This document shows, piece after piece, positions 34,637-41,616 of a stretch of 42,044 nucleotides of DNA. A program made the position numbers and the translations under genes. Below the pieces are notes generated by a model, which had not been told where the DNA came from, searched no databases, and was given only the letters and a program-made list of their open reading frames with translations. Positions within the stretch are counted from its first letter, which is position 1, and every line of letters begins with the position of its first letter. Location: the NCBI GenBank assembly GCA_016195325.1, contig JACPZX010000056.1:1-42044 (forward strand), given 5' to 3'. This stretch comes from Acidobacteriota bacterium (GTDB taxonomy: Bacteria; Acidobacteriota; Polarisedimenticolia; JACPZX01).

Positions 34637-36034
34637 TCAGGCGCGGGGTGGTTTCACGCCGACGCGGGCCAGGAGCTCGGCGATCGCCGCGTGCACCGCC
34701 GCCTCGTCGGCCGCCTCGCAGTAACCCCTCAGGACGGGCTCCGTGCCCGACGGGCGGGCCAGGATCCAGCCGTCGTCGCCGAAGAGGAGCTTCACGCCGT
34801 CGAGGGTGTCGATCCCCGTCACCTTCATGCCGCCGAGGGACGTCGGTGTGTCGCGCTTCAGCGTGTCGGCGAGAGATCTTCCCCTGTCGGTGTCGCACGG
34901 CGTGTCGACGCGGAAATACCGGAGGGCGCCGTACTCCCTCTCCATCTCCGACAGGAGGACCGAGAGGGGCTTCCCCTCGGCCGCGAGCGTCTCGAGGAGC
35001 ATGAGCGAGATGAGGAGTCCGTCGCGCTCGGGAAGGTACCCGACGATGCCGATCCCGCCGCTCTCCTCGCCGCCGATCAGGAAGCCGGGGGACTCCATCC
35101 GCTCGGCGATGTACTTGAAGCCGATCGGGTGGACCGAGAAGGGGAGCCTCTCCTTCCTCGCGATGCGGTCGAGGAGGAGGGTGTTCGCGTACGTCTTGCA
35201 GATCTCGCCGCGCCGGCCCGACGCGATCATCCGGCGGGCGAGGAGCGGCGCGATCTGCAGCGGCGTCACGAAGCGTCCGGTCTCGTCGAAGGCGCCGATG
35301 CGGTCGGCGTCGCCGTCGGTCGCGAGGCCGATGTCGGCCCCCCCGGCGCGCATGCGGCGCGCGAGGGGGGCGAGGTTCGCCTCGAGCGGCTCGGGGTTGA
35401 CGCCGCCGAAGAGGGGATCGGGGTTCCCCCGGATCGTCTCGACGCGCGTCGATCCCGAGTCGATCATCCGCGCGAGCGCGTCGCCGGACGCGCCGTGCAT
35501 CGCGTCGAAGGCGACGACCAGCCCCGAGGCCCGGATCTTCGCGACGTCGACCATCGCCAGGAGGCGGCGGTGGTGCTCCTCGTGGAACGAGATCGCGCGA
35601 ATCGTCCCGGGGACGGACGCGTCGGCGGTCGCGCCCCCCGCGGCGATCCGCGCCTCGATCGCCTTCGTCGCCGACGGGGGAGCGCTCGCCCCGCGAGCGC
35701 TCTTGATCTTGAGGCCGTTGAACTCGGCGGGGTTGTGGCTTGCGGTGATCGAGATCCCGAACGGCGCGCCCGAGGCGACGACCTGGCACGAGACGGCCGG
35801 CGTGGGGCACGGCTCCGTCGTGATCAGCACGTTCCGGCCGGCGCGCGCGAAGGTCTCGGCGGCCGCGCGCGCGAAGGCCGCGGAGTGGAAGCGCGTGTCG
35901 TGCCCGACGATCACGGGCGCCGGGGAGGCCGGCATCTCGGCGTGCGTCGCGCGGATCGCGAGCGCCAGGTTCTCGAAGGTGAACTCGTCCGCGATGACGG
36001 CGCGCCAGCCGTCGGTCCCGAATTTCAGGCTCAT
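34637..36034 (-). CDS. Phosphoglucomutase/phosphomannomutase family protein (alpha-D-phosphohexomutase)
   Basis: 465 aa. Four-domain phosphohexomutase: N-terminal FGTDGWRAVIADEFT, catalytic phosphoserine Ser99 in ITASHNPAEFNG, metal loop DGDADR at 240-245, sugar-specificity loop GEESGG at 322-327 and the phosphate-binding loop RPSGTEP near 430. It interconverts hexose 1- and 6-phosphates, feeding polysaccharide, LPS or glycogen synthesis. Glucose versus mannose preference is not certain; GEESGG is typical of PGM/PMM types. The start overlaps the stop of the deacetylase gene (ATGA at 36031-36034). Confidence 0.92.
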   Translation of the reverse strand: MSLKFGTDGWRAVIADEFTFENLALAIRATHAEMPASPAPVIVGHDTRFHSAAFARAAAETFARAGRNVLITTEPCPTPAVSCQVVASGAPFGISITASHNPAEFNGLKIKSARGASAPPSATKAIEARIAAGGATADASVPGTIRAISFHEEHHRRLLAMVDVAKIRASGLVVAFDAMHGASGDALARMIDSGSTRVETIRGNPDPLFGGVNPEPLEANLAPLARRMRAGGADIGLATDGDADRIGAFDETGRFVTPLQIAPLLARRMIASGRRGEICKTYANTLLLDRIARKERLPFSVHPIGFKYIAERMESPGFLIGGEESGGIGIVGYLPERDGLLISLMLLETLAAEGKPLSVLLSEMEREYGALRYFRVDTPCDTDRGRSLADTLKRDTPTSLGGMKVTGIDTLDGVKLLFGDDGWILARPSGTEPVLRGYCEAADEAAVHAAIAELLARVGVKPPRA

Positions 36035-36825
36035 CTCGTCTTCCCTTCCGCGAGCGCCTCGCTCGCCGACTCGAACCGGTAGCCGAGCGTCCGCGCGCCG
36101 TCGATGAGCGCCGGGAGCGCCTCGGCGAACCGCTCTCCGGCGGGGCGGGAGCTCCCGAGGTGCATGAGGACGATCGCGGGCCCGTCCGCGGCGCCGCGCG
36201 CGGCGAGTCGCCGGAGAAGCCTCGCGAGCGCCGCGTCCACGGTCTGGTAGAGCCTTGAGGCGGGATCGGCGACCCAGTCAAGGGCGTCCAGCCCGTCGCT
36301 CCAGGGAACGTGGGCGTACCCCGCCGCACCCGCCCACTCGAGGATCTCGCGGTTCGTCTCGCCGTACGGCGCGCGCCAGACGGGCTCGAGGTTCCGGCCG
36401 GTCACTGCGGTGTAGGCCGCGGCGGTTCGATCCATCTCGTCCTTCAGGAGCGCGAAGGTGAGCCCCGGCCGCGTCTCCCACCGGCCGCAGGTCGACCCGC
36501 GGGCCAGGTGATCGTGCGTGTACGTGTGATTCCCCGCCTCGTGGTTTTCCGCGGCGATCCGCCGGACGACATCCGGGAAGCGGACGACGAATCGCCCCGC
36601 GAGAAAGAACGTGGCGCGCACCCCCCGATCCCTGAGCGTGTCGAGGATCGAGGCGGCGCCGTCGTCGGACCACGCGGCGTCGAACGTCAGGGCGACGGTC
36701 CGCGTGGCGGCCTTGGGGGGGGCGGGAGCAGGAGCCGGGGCGGCGCCCGGGAGGCCGGGGGCCGCGGCGAGGGCGAGGACGGTGAAAAGGGCGCGCGCGA
36801 TCGAGATCGGGGGCGGGCGTCTCAT
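36031..36825 (-). CDS. Secreted polysaccharide deacetylase (NodB homology domain)
   Basis: 264 aa with a signal peptide (about 1-28) and a short Ala/Pro linker. NodB motifs: motif 1 TFDAAW with Asp49 (the second Asp of the usual TFDDG is replaced by Ala50), motif 2 HTYTH with metal ligands His100 and His104, motif 3 RAPYG at 151-155, motif 4 ALDW, and motif 5 VLMH with His222. It probably removes acetyl groups from peptidoglycan or another N-acetylated polysaccharide outside the cytoplasm. It is the first gene of a pair with the phosphohexomutase. Confidence 0.85.
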   Translation of the reverse strand: MRRPPPISIARALFTVLALAAAPGLPGAAPAPAPAPPKAATRTVALTFDAAWSDDGAASILDTLRDRGVRATFFLAGRFVVRFPDVVRRIAAENHEAGNHTYTHDHLARGSTCGRWETRPGLTFALLKDEMDRTAAAYTAVTGRNLEPVWRAPYGETNREILEWAGAAGYAHVPWSDGLDALDWVADPASRLYQTVDAALARLLRRLAARGAADGPAIVLMHLGSSRPAGERFAEALPALIDGARTLGYRFESASEALAEGKTR

Positions 36826-36877
36826 GCGTCGGCTGTGATCGTCCTCGTCATGCGCCCCTCGTGCGGGAAGCGGCGCG

Positions 36878-36907
36878 ACCGTAACATGGTGCTCGCGGCA
36901 CCGTCAA
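36878..36907 (-). promoter_or_regulatory. Predicted promoter of the deacetylase-phosphohexomutase pair
   Basis: On the minus strand, TTGACG (36902-36907) and TACGGT (36878-36883) with an 18-base spacer; TGT before the -10 gives an extended -10 element. The same -10 hexamer was proposed for the tol-pal operon. It lies in the divergent gap to pgsA. Confidence 0.5.
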
Positions 36908-36962
36908 CCATGGTGTGATAACTTCGAAAAAGATCGCGAACGGAAGGCCGGAGCCCCCGACG

Positions 36963-37544
36963 GTGCCGCGGTTGCTGAACGTTCCCAATTCCCTGACGCT
37001 CCTCCGCATCTTCCTCGTCCCATTCCTCGTCGTCGTCCTCCTCACGAAGTTCGAGGGGAAGGAGATCTGGGGCGTCGCGATCTTCCTCGTCGCCGCCGCG
37101 ACCGACATGCTCGACGGATGGCTGGCGCGCCGCCGCGGGCAGGTGACGAGCCTCGGCATCCTCCTCGACCCGATCGCCGACAAGCTCCTCACCTCCGCCG
37201 CCTTCATCTCGCTCGTGCAGGTGCAGCCCGACATCGTCACGGCGTGGATGGTGGTGGTCATCGTCGGGCGCGAGTTCGCGATGAGCGATCTCCGGTCGGT
37301 CGCGTCGACGCGCGGCATCCTCATCGCGGCGTCGACGTGGGGGAAGTTCAAGATGGGGTCGCAGGTGATCGCGATCACGCTCCTGATCATCGGCGAGAAG
37401 ATCGAGGATCTCACCGGGAGGCGGGGCCTCGTCATCGTCGGCCAGGTCGCGCTCTGGGTCGTCGTGGTCCTCGCCATCATCTCTCTCCTGGACTACCTCT
37501 CGAAGGCCCGCGGGATCTTCGCGCGCTCACCCGACGCCGAGTGA
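36963..37544 (+). CDS. pgsA: CDP-diacylglycerol--glycerol-3-phosphate 3-phosphatidyltransferase
   Basis: 193 aa from GTG 36963. This start is preferred because GGAG lies nine bases upstream and the protein then begins MPRLLNVPNSLTLLRI, as in the family. An in-frame GTG at 36915 (adding 16 residues) has no Shine-Dalgarno and lies within AT-rich sequence that may be promoter (TGTGATAAC near 36914). The CDP-alcohol phosphotransferase motif is complete: Asp48-x2-Asp51-Gly52-x2-Ala55-Arg56-x8-Gly65-x3-Asp69-x3-Asp73. Four to six membrane helices are visible. It makes phosphatidylglycerol phosphate. It overlaps plsC by GTGA. Confidence 0.93.
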   Translation: MPRLLNVPNSLTLLRIFLVPFLVVVLLTKFEGKEIWGVAIFLVAAATDMLDGWLARRRGQVTSLGILLDPIADKLLTSAAFISLVQVQPDIVTAWMVVVIVGREFAMSDLRSVASTRGILIAASTWGKFKMGSQVIAITLLIIGEKIEDLTGRRGLVIVGQVALWVVVVLAIISLLDYLSKARGIFARSPDAE

Positions 37545-38164
37545 GAGCGTTCTACTGGTCGGTCAAGGGGCTCGCGTGGCCCGTCCTGCGGGCGTACCTG
37601 GGGTTCCGCGTCGAAGGGGCGTCGAAGATCCCCGCGGCGGGGGCGTGCATCGTCGTCGCCAACCACGCCTCCTACCTCGACGCGATCTGCCTCGGGTCGG
37701 CGTGCCCGAGGAGGCTGAGGTTCCTGATCTCGCACGACATCTACAGCCTTCTGAGGCTCCGGTGGTTCTACTCCCTGATGGAGGCGATCCCCCTCAAGAT
37801 CGACGCGGCCGACACGCGCGCGCTCAGGACGGCGCTGGACGTGCTCCGGTCGGGCGGCGTTGTCGGCATCTTCCCTGAAGGGCAGAGGATGAAGGACGGC
37901 GAGCTGGGCGAGGGGAAGCTCGGCGTCGGCTTTCTCGCCTCGCGCAGCGGCGCCCCGGTGATCCCCGGGGCGATCGTGGGGGCCCAGGAGGCGATGCCCG
38001 TCGGCGCGGCGTTCCCGCGGCCCAGGCGGGTCCGGGTCGTCTTCGGCGAGCCGATCCCGTTCCGCCCCCGAGGCGAGCGCGCGAAGAAGGAGGAGCTGAT
38101 CGAGTTCTCGAACTCGGTGATGGCGACGATCGCGCGCCTCGGAGCGGCCGGGGACGTGACGTGA
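37541..38164 (+). CDS. plsC: 1-acyl-sn-glycerol-3-phosphate acyltransferase
   Basis: 207 aa from GTG overlapping the pgsA stop. The acyltransferase motifs are NHASYLD at 41-47 (HX4D catalytic pair) and FPEGQR at 111-116 (substrate phosphate binding; usually FPEGTR). An N-terminal amphipathic or membrane segment is present. It makes phosphatidic acid from lysophosphatidic acid, the step after PlsY. It lies between two other genes in the glycerophospholipid cluster and overlaps cinA by GTGA. Confidence 0.92.
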   Translation: MRAFYWSVKGLAWPVLRAYLGFRVEGASKIPAAGACIVVANHASYLDAICLGSACPRRLRFLISHDIYSLLRLRWFYSLMEAIPLKIDAADTRALRTALDVLRSGGVVGIFPEGQRMKDGELGEGKLGVGFLASRSGAPVIPGAIVGAQEAMPVGAAFPRPRRVRVVFGEPIPFRPRGERAKKEELIEFSNSVMATIARLGAAGDVT

Positions 38165-39411
38165 CGCGCCCCCGCGCGTTCGCCGTGGTCGTCGTCGGGA
38201 GCGAGATCCTCAGGGACGGCCGCGCCGACACCAACGGGCCCCACATCGAGGCGACGCTTCAGAGGGCCGGGTACCTCCCGGTCCTCAGGCAGGTGGTCTG
38301 CGACGACCGGGAAGCGATCGCCGAGGCGCTCCGCATCTCGATCGCCCGCGCGCCGATCACGATCGTGAGCGGTGGGCTCGGCCCCACCTTCGACGACCTG
38401 ACGCGCGAGGGGACGGCCGACGCGATGGGGCTGGCGCTGGCGCGCGACGCCGCGATCGAGGCGAAGCTCCGCGAGAGGTTCCGCAGGCGGGGCCTCACCC
38501 CTCCCGAGAGCGTCTACCGGATGGCCGACGTGCTCGTGGGCGCGACACCCCTCCGGAACCGCGTCGGGAGCGCCCCCGGCCTCCTCGTCGAGGGGCCGCC
38601 GACGGTGGCGCTCCTCCCGGGGGTCCCCGCCGAGATGACGTCCATCCTCGAGGCCGAGGTCGTGCCGAGGCTCCTCGCGATCCATGCGCCTTCCCCCGGC
38701 GCGCGGCGCGTCTTCAAGATCGCCGGGCTCTACGAGTCCGAGGTGGAGTCGCTCGTCGCGCCGCAGATGGCCTCGTGGTCCGCGATCGAGTGCACGATCC
38801 TCGCGGCGCCGGGAGAGGTCACGCTCATCCTCCGCGCCCCCGCGGAACGGTCCGCGGATCTCGAGTCGGCCGGCCGCGGCATCGAGGCGGCGCTCGGCGA
38901 GGCCGTCTTCTCGAGCGCGGACGAGGGGATCGAGTGGGCCGTCTCGAGGGATCTCGCGGCCTCGAATCGCACGCTCTCGACCGCCGAGTCGTGCACGGGC
39001 GGGATGCTCGGGGAGCTCATCACGAGCGTTCCCGGGGCGTCGAGATTCTACGTCGGGGGCGCCGTCGCGTACGCGAACGCGATCAAGGAGGGTTGGCTCG
39101 ACGTCCGGGCCGCGACGCTCTGCGCGTTCGGCGCGGTCAGCGCCGAGGTGGCCGCGGAGATGGCGGAGGGGGCGCGGCGCCGGACCGGCGCCGATCTCGC
39201 GCTCGCCATCACGGGGGTCGCCGGCCCCGACGCGAGCGAGGCCAAGCCGGTCGGCCTCGTCCACGTGGCGCTCGCGGCGCCGTGGGGCGGGGCGGCGCTC
39301 GCCGCGAGCTTTCCCGGGGATCGGGCGTCGATCCGGATCCGGTCCTGCCGCGCCGCGCTGAACCTCCTCAGGCTCGAGCTCGCGCGCGCCCGCCGCGAGG
39401 GAAGGGCTTGA
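38161..39411 (+). CDS. cinA: CinA-family protein (MoCF domain plus nicotinamide-nucleotide amidase domain)
   Basis: 416 aa from GTG. The N-terminal MoCF/COG1058 domain (about 5-170) has SGGLGPTFDDLTREG and LLPGVPAEM. A linker region follows (about 175-250). The C-terminal CinA/PncC domain (about 255-412) has the amidase block TAESCTGGMLGELITSVPG, AYANAIKEG and AITGVAGPDASEAKPVG. Full-length CinA proteins hydrolyse ADP-ribose and nicotinamide mononucleotide, recycling pyridine nucleotides. It sits in the lipid cluster without an obvious functional link. It overlaps thpR by TTGA. Confidence 0.93.
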   Translation: MTRPRAFAVVVVGSEILRDGRADTNGPHIEATLQRAGYLPVLRQVVCDDREAIAEALRISIARAPITIVSGGLGPTFDDLTREGTADAMGLALARDAAIEAKLRERFRRRGLTPPESVYRMADVLVGATPLRNRVGSAPGLLVEGPPTVALLPGVPAEMTSILEAEVVPRLLAIHAPSPGARRVFKIAGLYESEVESLVAPQMASWSAIECTILAAPGEVTLILRAPAERSADLESAGRGIEAALGEAVFSSADEGIEWAVSRDLAASNRTLSTAESCTGGMLGELITSVPGASRFYVGGAVAYANAIKEGWLDVRAATLCAFGAVSAEVAAEMAEGARRRTGADLALAITGVAGPDASEAKPVGLVHVALAAPWGGAALAASFPGDRASIRIRSCRAALNLLRLELARARREGRA

Positions 39412-39983
39412 GGCTCTTCGTCGCCGCCGAGCTGCCGCGCGAGGCGCGGGATCGGGTGGGCGCGCTCCTCGCCGATCTGGCGCGCGAGGTGCCGGAGGTG
39501 CGCTGGGTGAAGAGCGGGTCGGTCCACCTCACGCTGAAGTTCCTCGGCGAGGTGGAGCCCTCGCGCGCCGCGTCGCTGCCCGCCTCGCTCGAGGCGTCCG
39601 CCCTCGCGTGCGCCGGCCGGCTTCCGATCCGCATCAGGGGAGTGCGGGCCTTCGGCTCGAGGGGGAGCCCGAGCGTCGTCTTCATCGGCGTGGAGGAGGA
39701 GTCTCCGGCGCTGGCGCGCCTCGCCGCGGCGGTCGATGCGGCGGCCGGGGCGGTCGGGTTCGCTCGCGAGGAGCGCCCGTTCCGCCCGCACCTGACCCTC
39801 GCCCGGCCGAAGGCGGGATCGCGCGCACTCGATCGGTCGATCGCGGCGCGCGCGGCGACCGACCTCGGCCGGTTCGAGATCCGGGCGCTCGCGCTCTTCC
39901 GGAGCCTCCTCCATCCGGATGGAGCCGAGTACGTCCGCCTCGCGGAGATCCCCTTCGGCGCTGCCCCGGGGGAGACGTCGTGA
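39408..39983 (+). CDS. thpR: RNA 2',3'-cyclic phosphodiesterase (2H family)
   Basis: 191 aa from TTG overlapping the cinA stop. The two catalytic HxT motifs of the 2H superfamily are present: His40-Leu-Thr-Leu and His128-Leu-Thr-Leu, with conserved N-terminal LRLFVAAELP and RPHLTLAR. Bacterial members open 2',3'-cyclic phosphates and were earlier called 2'-5' RNA ligases. cinA and thpR are commonly adjacent in bacteria, often with recA further on. It overlaps plsY by GTGA. Confidence 0.92.
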   Translation: MRLFVAAELPREARDRVGALLADLAREVPEVRWVKSGSVHLTLKFLGEVEPSRAASLPASLEASALACAGRLPIRIRGVRAFGSRGSPSVVFIGVEEESPALARLAAAVDAAAGAVGFAREERPFRPHLTLARPKAGSRALDRSIAARAATDLGRFEIRALALFRSLLHPDGAEYVRLAEIPFGAAPGETS

Positions 39984-40600
39984 CACCGCGGATTCTCGCC
40001 GCGCTGGCCGCCTACCTGATCGGCGGCGTCCCGTTCGGCTACCTCCTCTTCCGGTGGAGGCGGGGAGGCGACATCCGATCCGTCGGCAGCGGCAACATCG
40101 GCGCGACCAACGTCGCCAGAGCCGCGGGCTGGGCAGTGGGGATGACGACGCTCCTCCTCGACGCCGCGAAGGGGGTCGCCGCCGTCGCCCTCGCGCGCGC
40201 GATCTGCGAGAATGACCGCGCCGGCGCCGCGGCCGCAGCGCTCGCCGCGGTCGCCGGGCATTGCTTTCCGATCTATCTCGGATTCCGCGGAGGGAAGGGC
40301 GTGGCGACCGGATGCGGCGCGTTCGCCGTCCTCGATCCGAAGTCGATGGGGATCGCCCTCGCGGCCTTCGCGATCGCGGTCGCCCTGACGAGGATGGTGT
40401 CGGCCGGATCGGTCCTCGCCGCGCTGGCCTTCCCCGCGGCGTGTGCCGCAACCGGCTTCGGCGCCATCCCGGCGTCCCTCGCGGCCCTGGCGGGCGGGCT
40501 GATCGTCCTGCGCCACCACGAGAACCTGACGCGGATCCTCCGGGGAGTGGAGCCGCGCCTCGGGAGCGCCGGCGACGCCGGGGAGGGTGAGAGGCGATGA
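39980..40600 (+). CDS. plsY: Glycerol-3-phosphate acyltransferase PlsY
   Basis: 206 aa from GTG. An integral membrane protein with about five hydrophobic helices. The family motifs are GSGNIGATNVAR (motif 1, about 37-48) and GHCFPIYLGFRGGKGVATGCG (motif 2, about 92-112). PlsY uses acyl-phosphate to acylate glycerol 3-phosphate, the first phospholipid step. It is next to gpsA, which supplies the substrate, and overlaps it by ATGA. Confidence 0.95.
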   Translation: MTPRILAALAAYLIGGVPFGYLLFRWRRGGDIRSVGSGNIGATNVARAAGWAVGMTTLLLDAAKGVAAVALARAICENDRAGAAAAALAAVAGHCFPIYLGFRGGKGVATGCGAFAVLDPKSMGIALAAFAIAVALTRMVSAGSVLAALAFPAACAATGFGAIPASLAALAGGLIVLRHHENLTRILRGVEPRLGSAGDAGEGERR

Positions 40601-41616
40601 CCGCGCCGCGGGAGAAGGTCGCCGTTCTCGGCGGCGGCTCGTGGGGAACCGCCCTCGCCCGCCAGATCGCTCTGCCCGCCGATCGCGACGTGACCCTCTG
40701 GATCCACGATCCGGAGCTCGCCGGGATCGTCCGGGGCACCCGGGAGAATGCCCCGTACCTTCCGGGCTTTCCGCTCCCCGAGGCCCTCGAGATCACTTCG
40801 TCGGTCGACGCGGCGGTGCGCGGCGCGGCGGTGGTGATCCTCGCCGTCCCGTCACACCACTGCCGAGAGGTTCTCTCGGGCGCCCGCGGCGGGATCGCGC
40901 CGGAGGCGCTCCTCCTCGTCGCCTCCAAGGGGATCGAGAACGGATCGCTCAAGAGGGTGAGCGAGATCGCGGCCGAGACGCTCGGAGCCGGCCTGGCCAA
41001 CCGCCTCGCGGTTCTCTCGGGACCGAGCTTCGCGCGCGAGGTGGCGGCGTCGAGGCCGACGGCGATCGTCGCCGCCTCGGCGGACCCGCGCCTGGCGTCC
41101 GCGGCGCAGACGCTCGTCTCGCGCGGCGCGCTCAGGGTCTACACGAGCTCCGATCCGATCGGGGTGGAGACCGGCGGAGCCCTCAAGAACGTGATCGCGA
41201 TCGCGGCCGGCGTCGTGGAGGGGCTGGGGCTCGGGTCGAACACCCTCGCCGCCCTGATCACGCGGGGCCTCGCGGAGATATCGCGGCTGGCGGTGACGCT
41301 CGGCGGGCGCAAGGAGACCCTCTCGGGGCTCGCCGGCCTCGGCGATCTCGTGCTGACGTGCACGGGTTCGCTCTCCCGGAACCGATCGGTCGGGATCGAG
41401 ATCGCACGCGGGCGGTCTCTCGCGGAGATCCAGTCGGCGTCGCGGATGGTGGCCGAGGGAGTCCGCACCGCGCGCTCGGCGCTCGACCTGGGGCGCCGCC
41501 ACAGCGTGCCGATGCCGATCACCGAGAAGGTGTACGAGCTCCTCTACGAAGGCCTCGCCCCCGACGCCGCCATCCGCGATCTCCTCGGCCGCCCCCCGAG
41601 GCCCGAGGAGGACTGA
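40597..41616 (+). CDS. gpsA: Glycerol-3-phosphate dehydrogenase [NAD(P)+]
   Basis: 339 aa. The N-terminal Rossmann domain has VLGGGSWGTALA (GGGSWG at 12-17). The segments VASKGIENG with Lys111, SGPSFAREVA (141-150) and GGALKNVIAIAAGV with the catalytic Lys197 are all conserved. It reduces dihydroxyacetone phosphate to glycerol 3-phosphate. Last gene of the pgsA-plsC-cinA-thpR-plsY-gpsA string. It has a normal length and no anomaly. No T-tailed terminator follows it. Confidence 0.97.
   Translation: MTAPREKVAVLGGGSWGTALARQIALPADRDVTLWIHDPELAGIVRGTRENAPYLPGFPLPEALEITSSVDAAVRGAAVVILAVPSHHCREVLSGARGGIAPEALLLVASKGIENGSLKRVSEIAAETLGAGLANRLAVLSGPSFAREVAASRPTAIVAASADPRLASAAQTLVSRGALRVYTSSDPIGVETGGALKNVIAIAAGVVEGLGLGSNTLAALITRGLAEISRLAVTLGGRKETLSGLAGLGDLVLTCTGSLSRNRSVGIEIARGRSLAEIQSASRMVAEGVRTARSALDLGRRHSVPMPITEKVYELLYEGLAPDAAIRDLLGRPPRPEED

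Noticed and set aside
34691-36107. Two plus-strand frames of over 450 codons opposite the phosphohexomutase
   Set aside because: The minus strand has all mutase motifs in the right order, so these frames are shadows.
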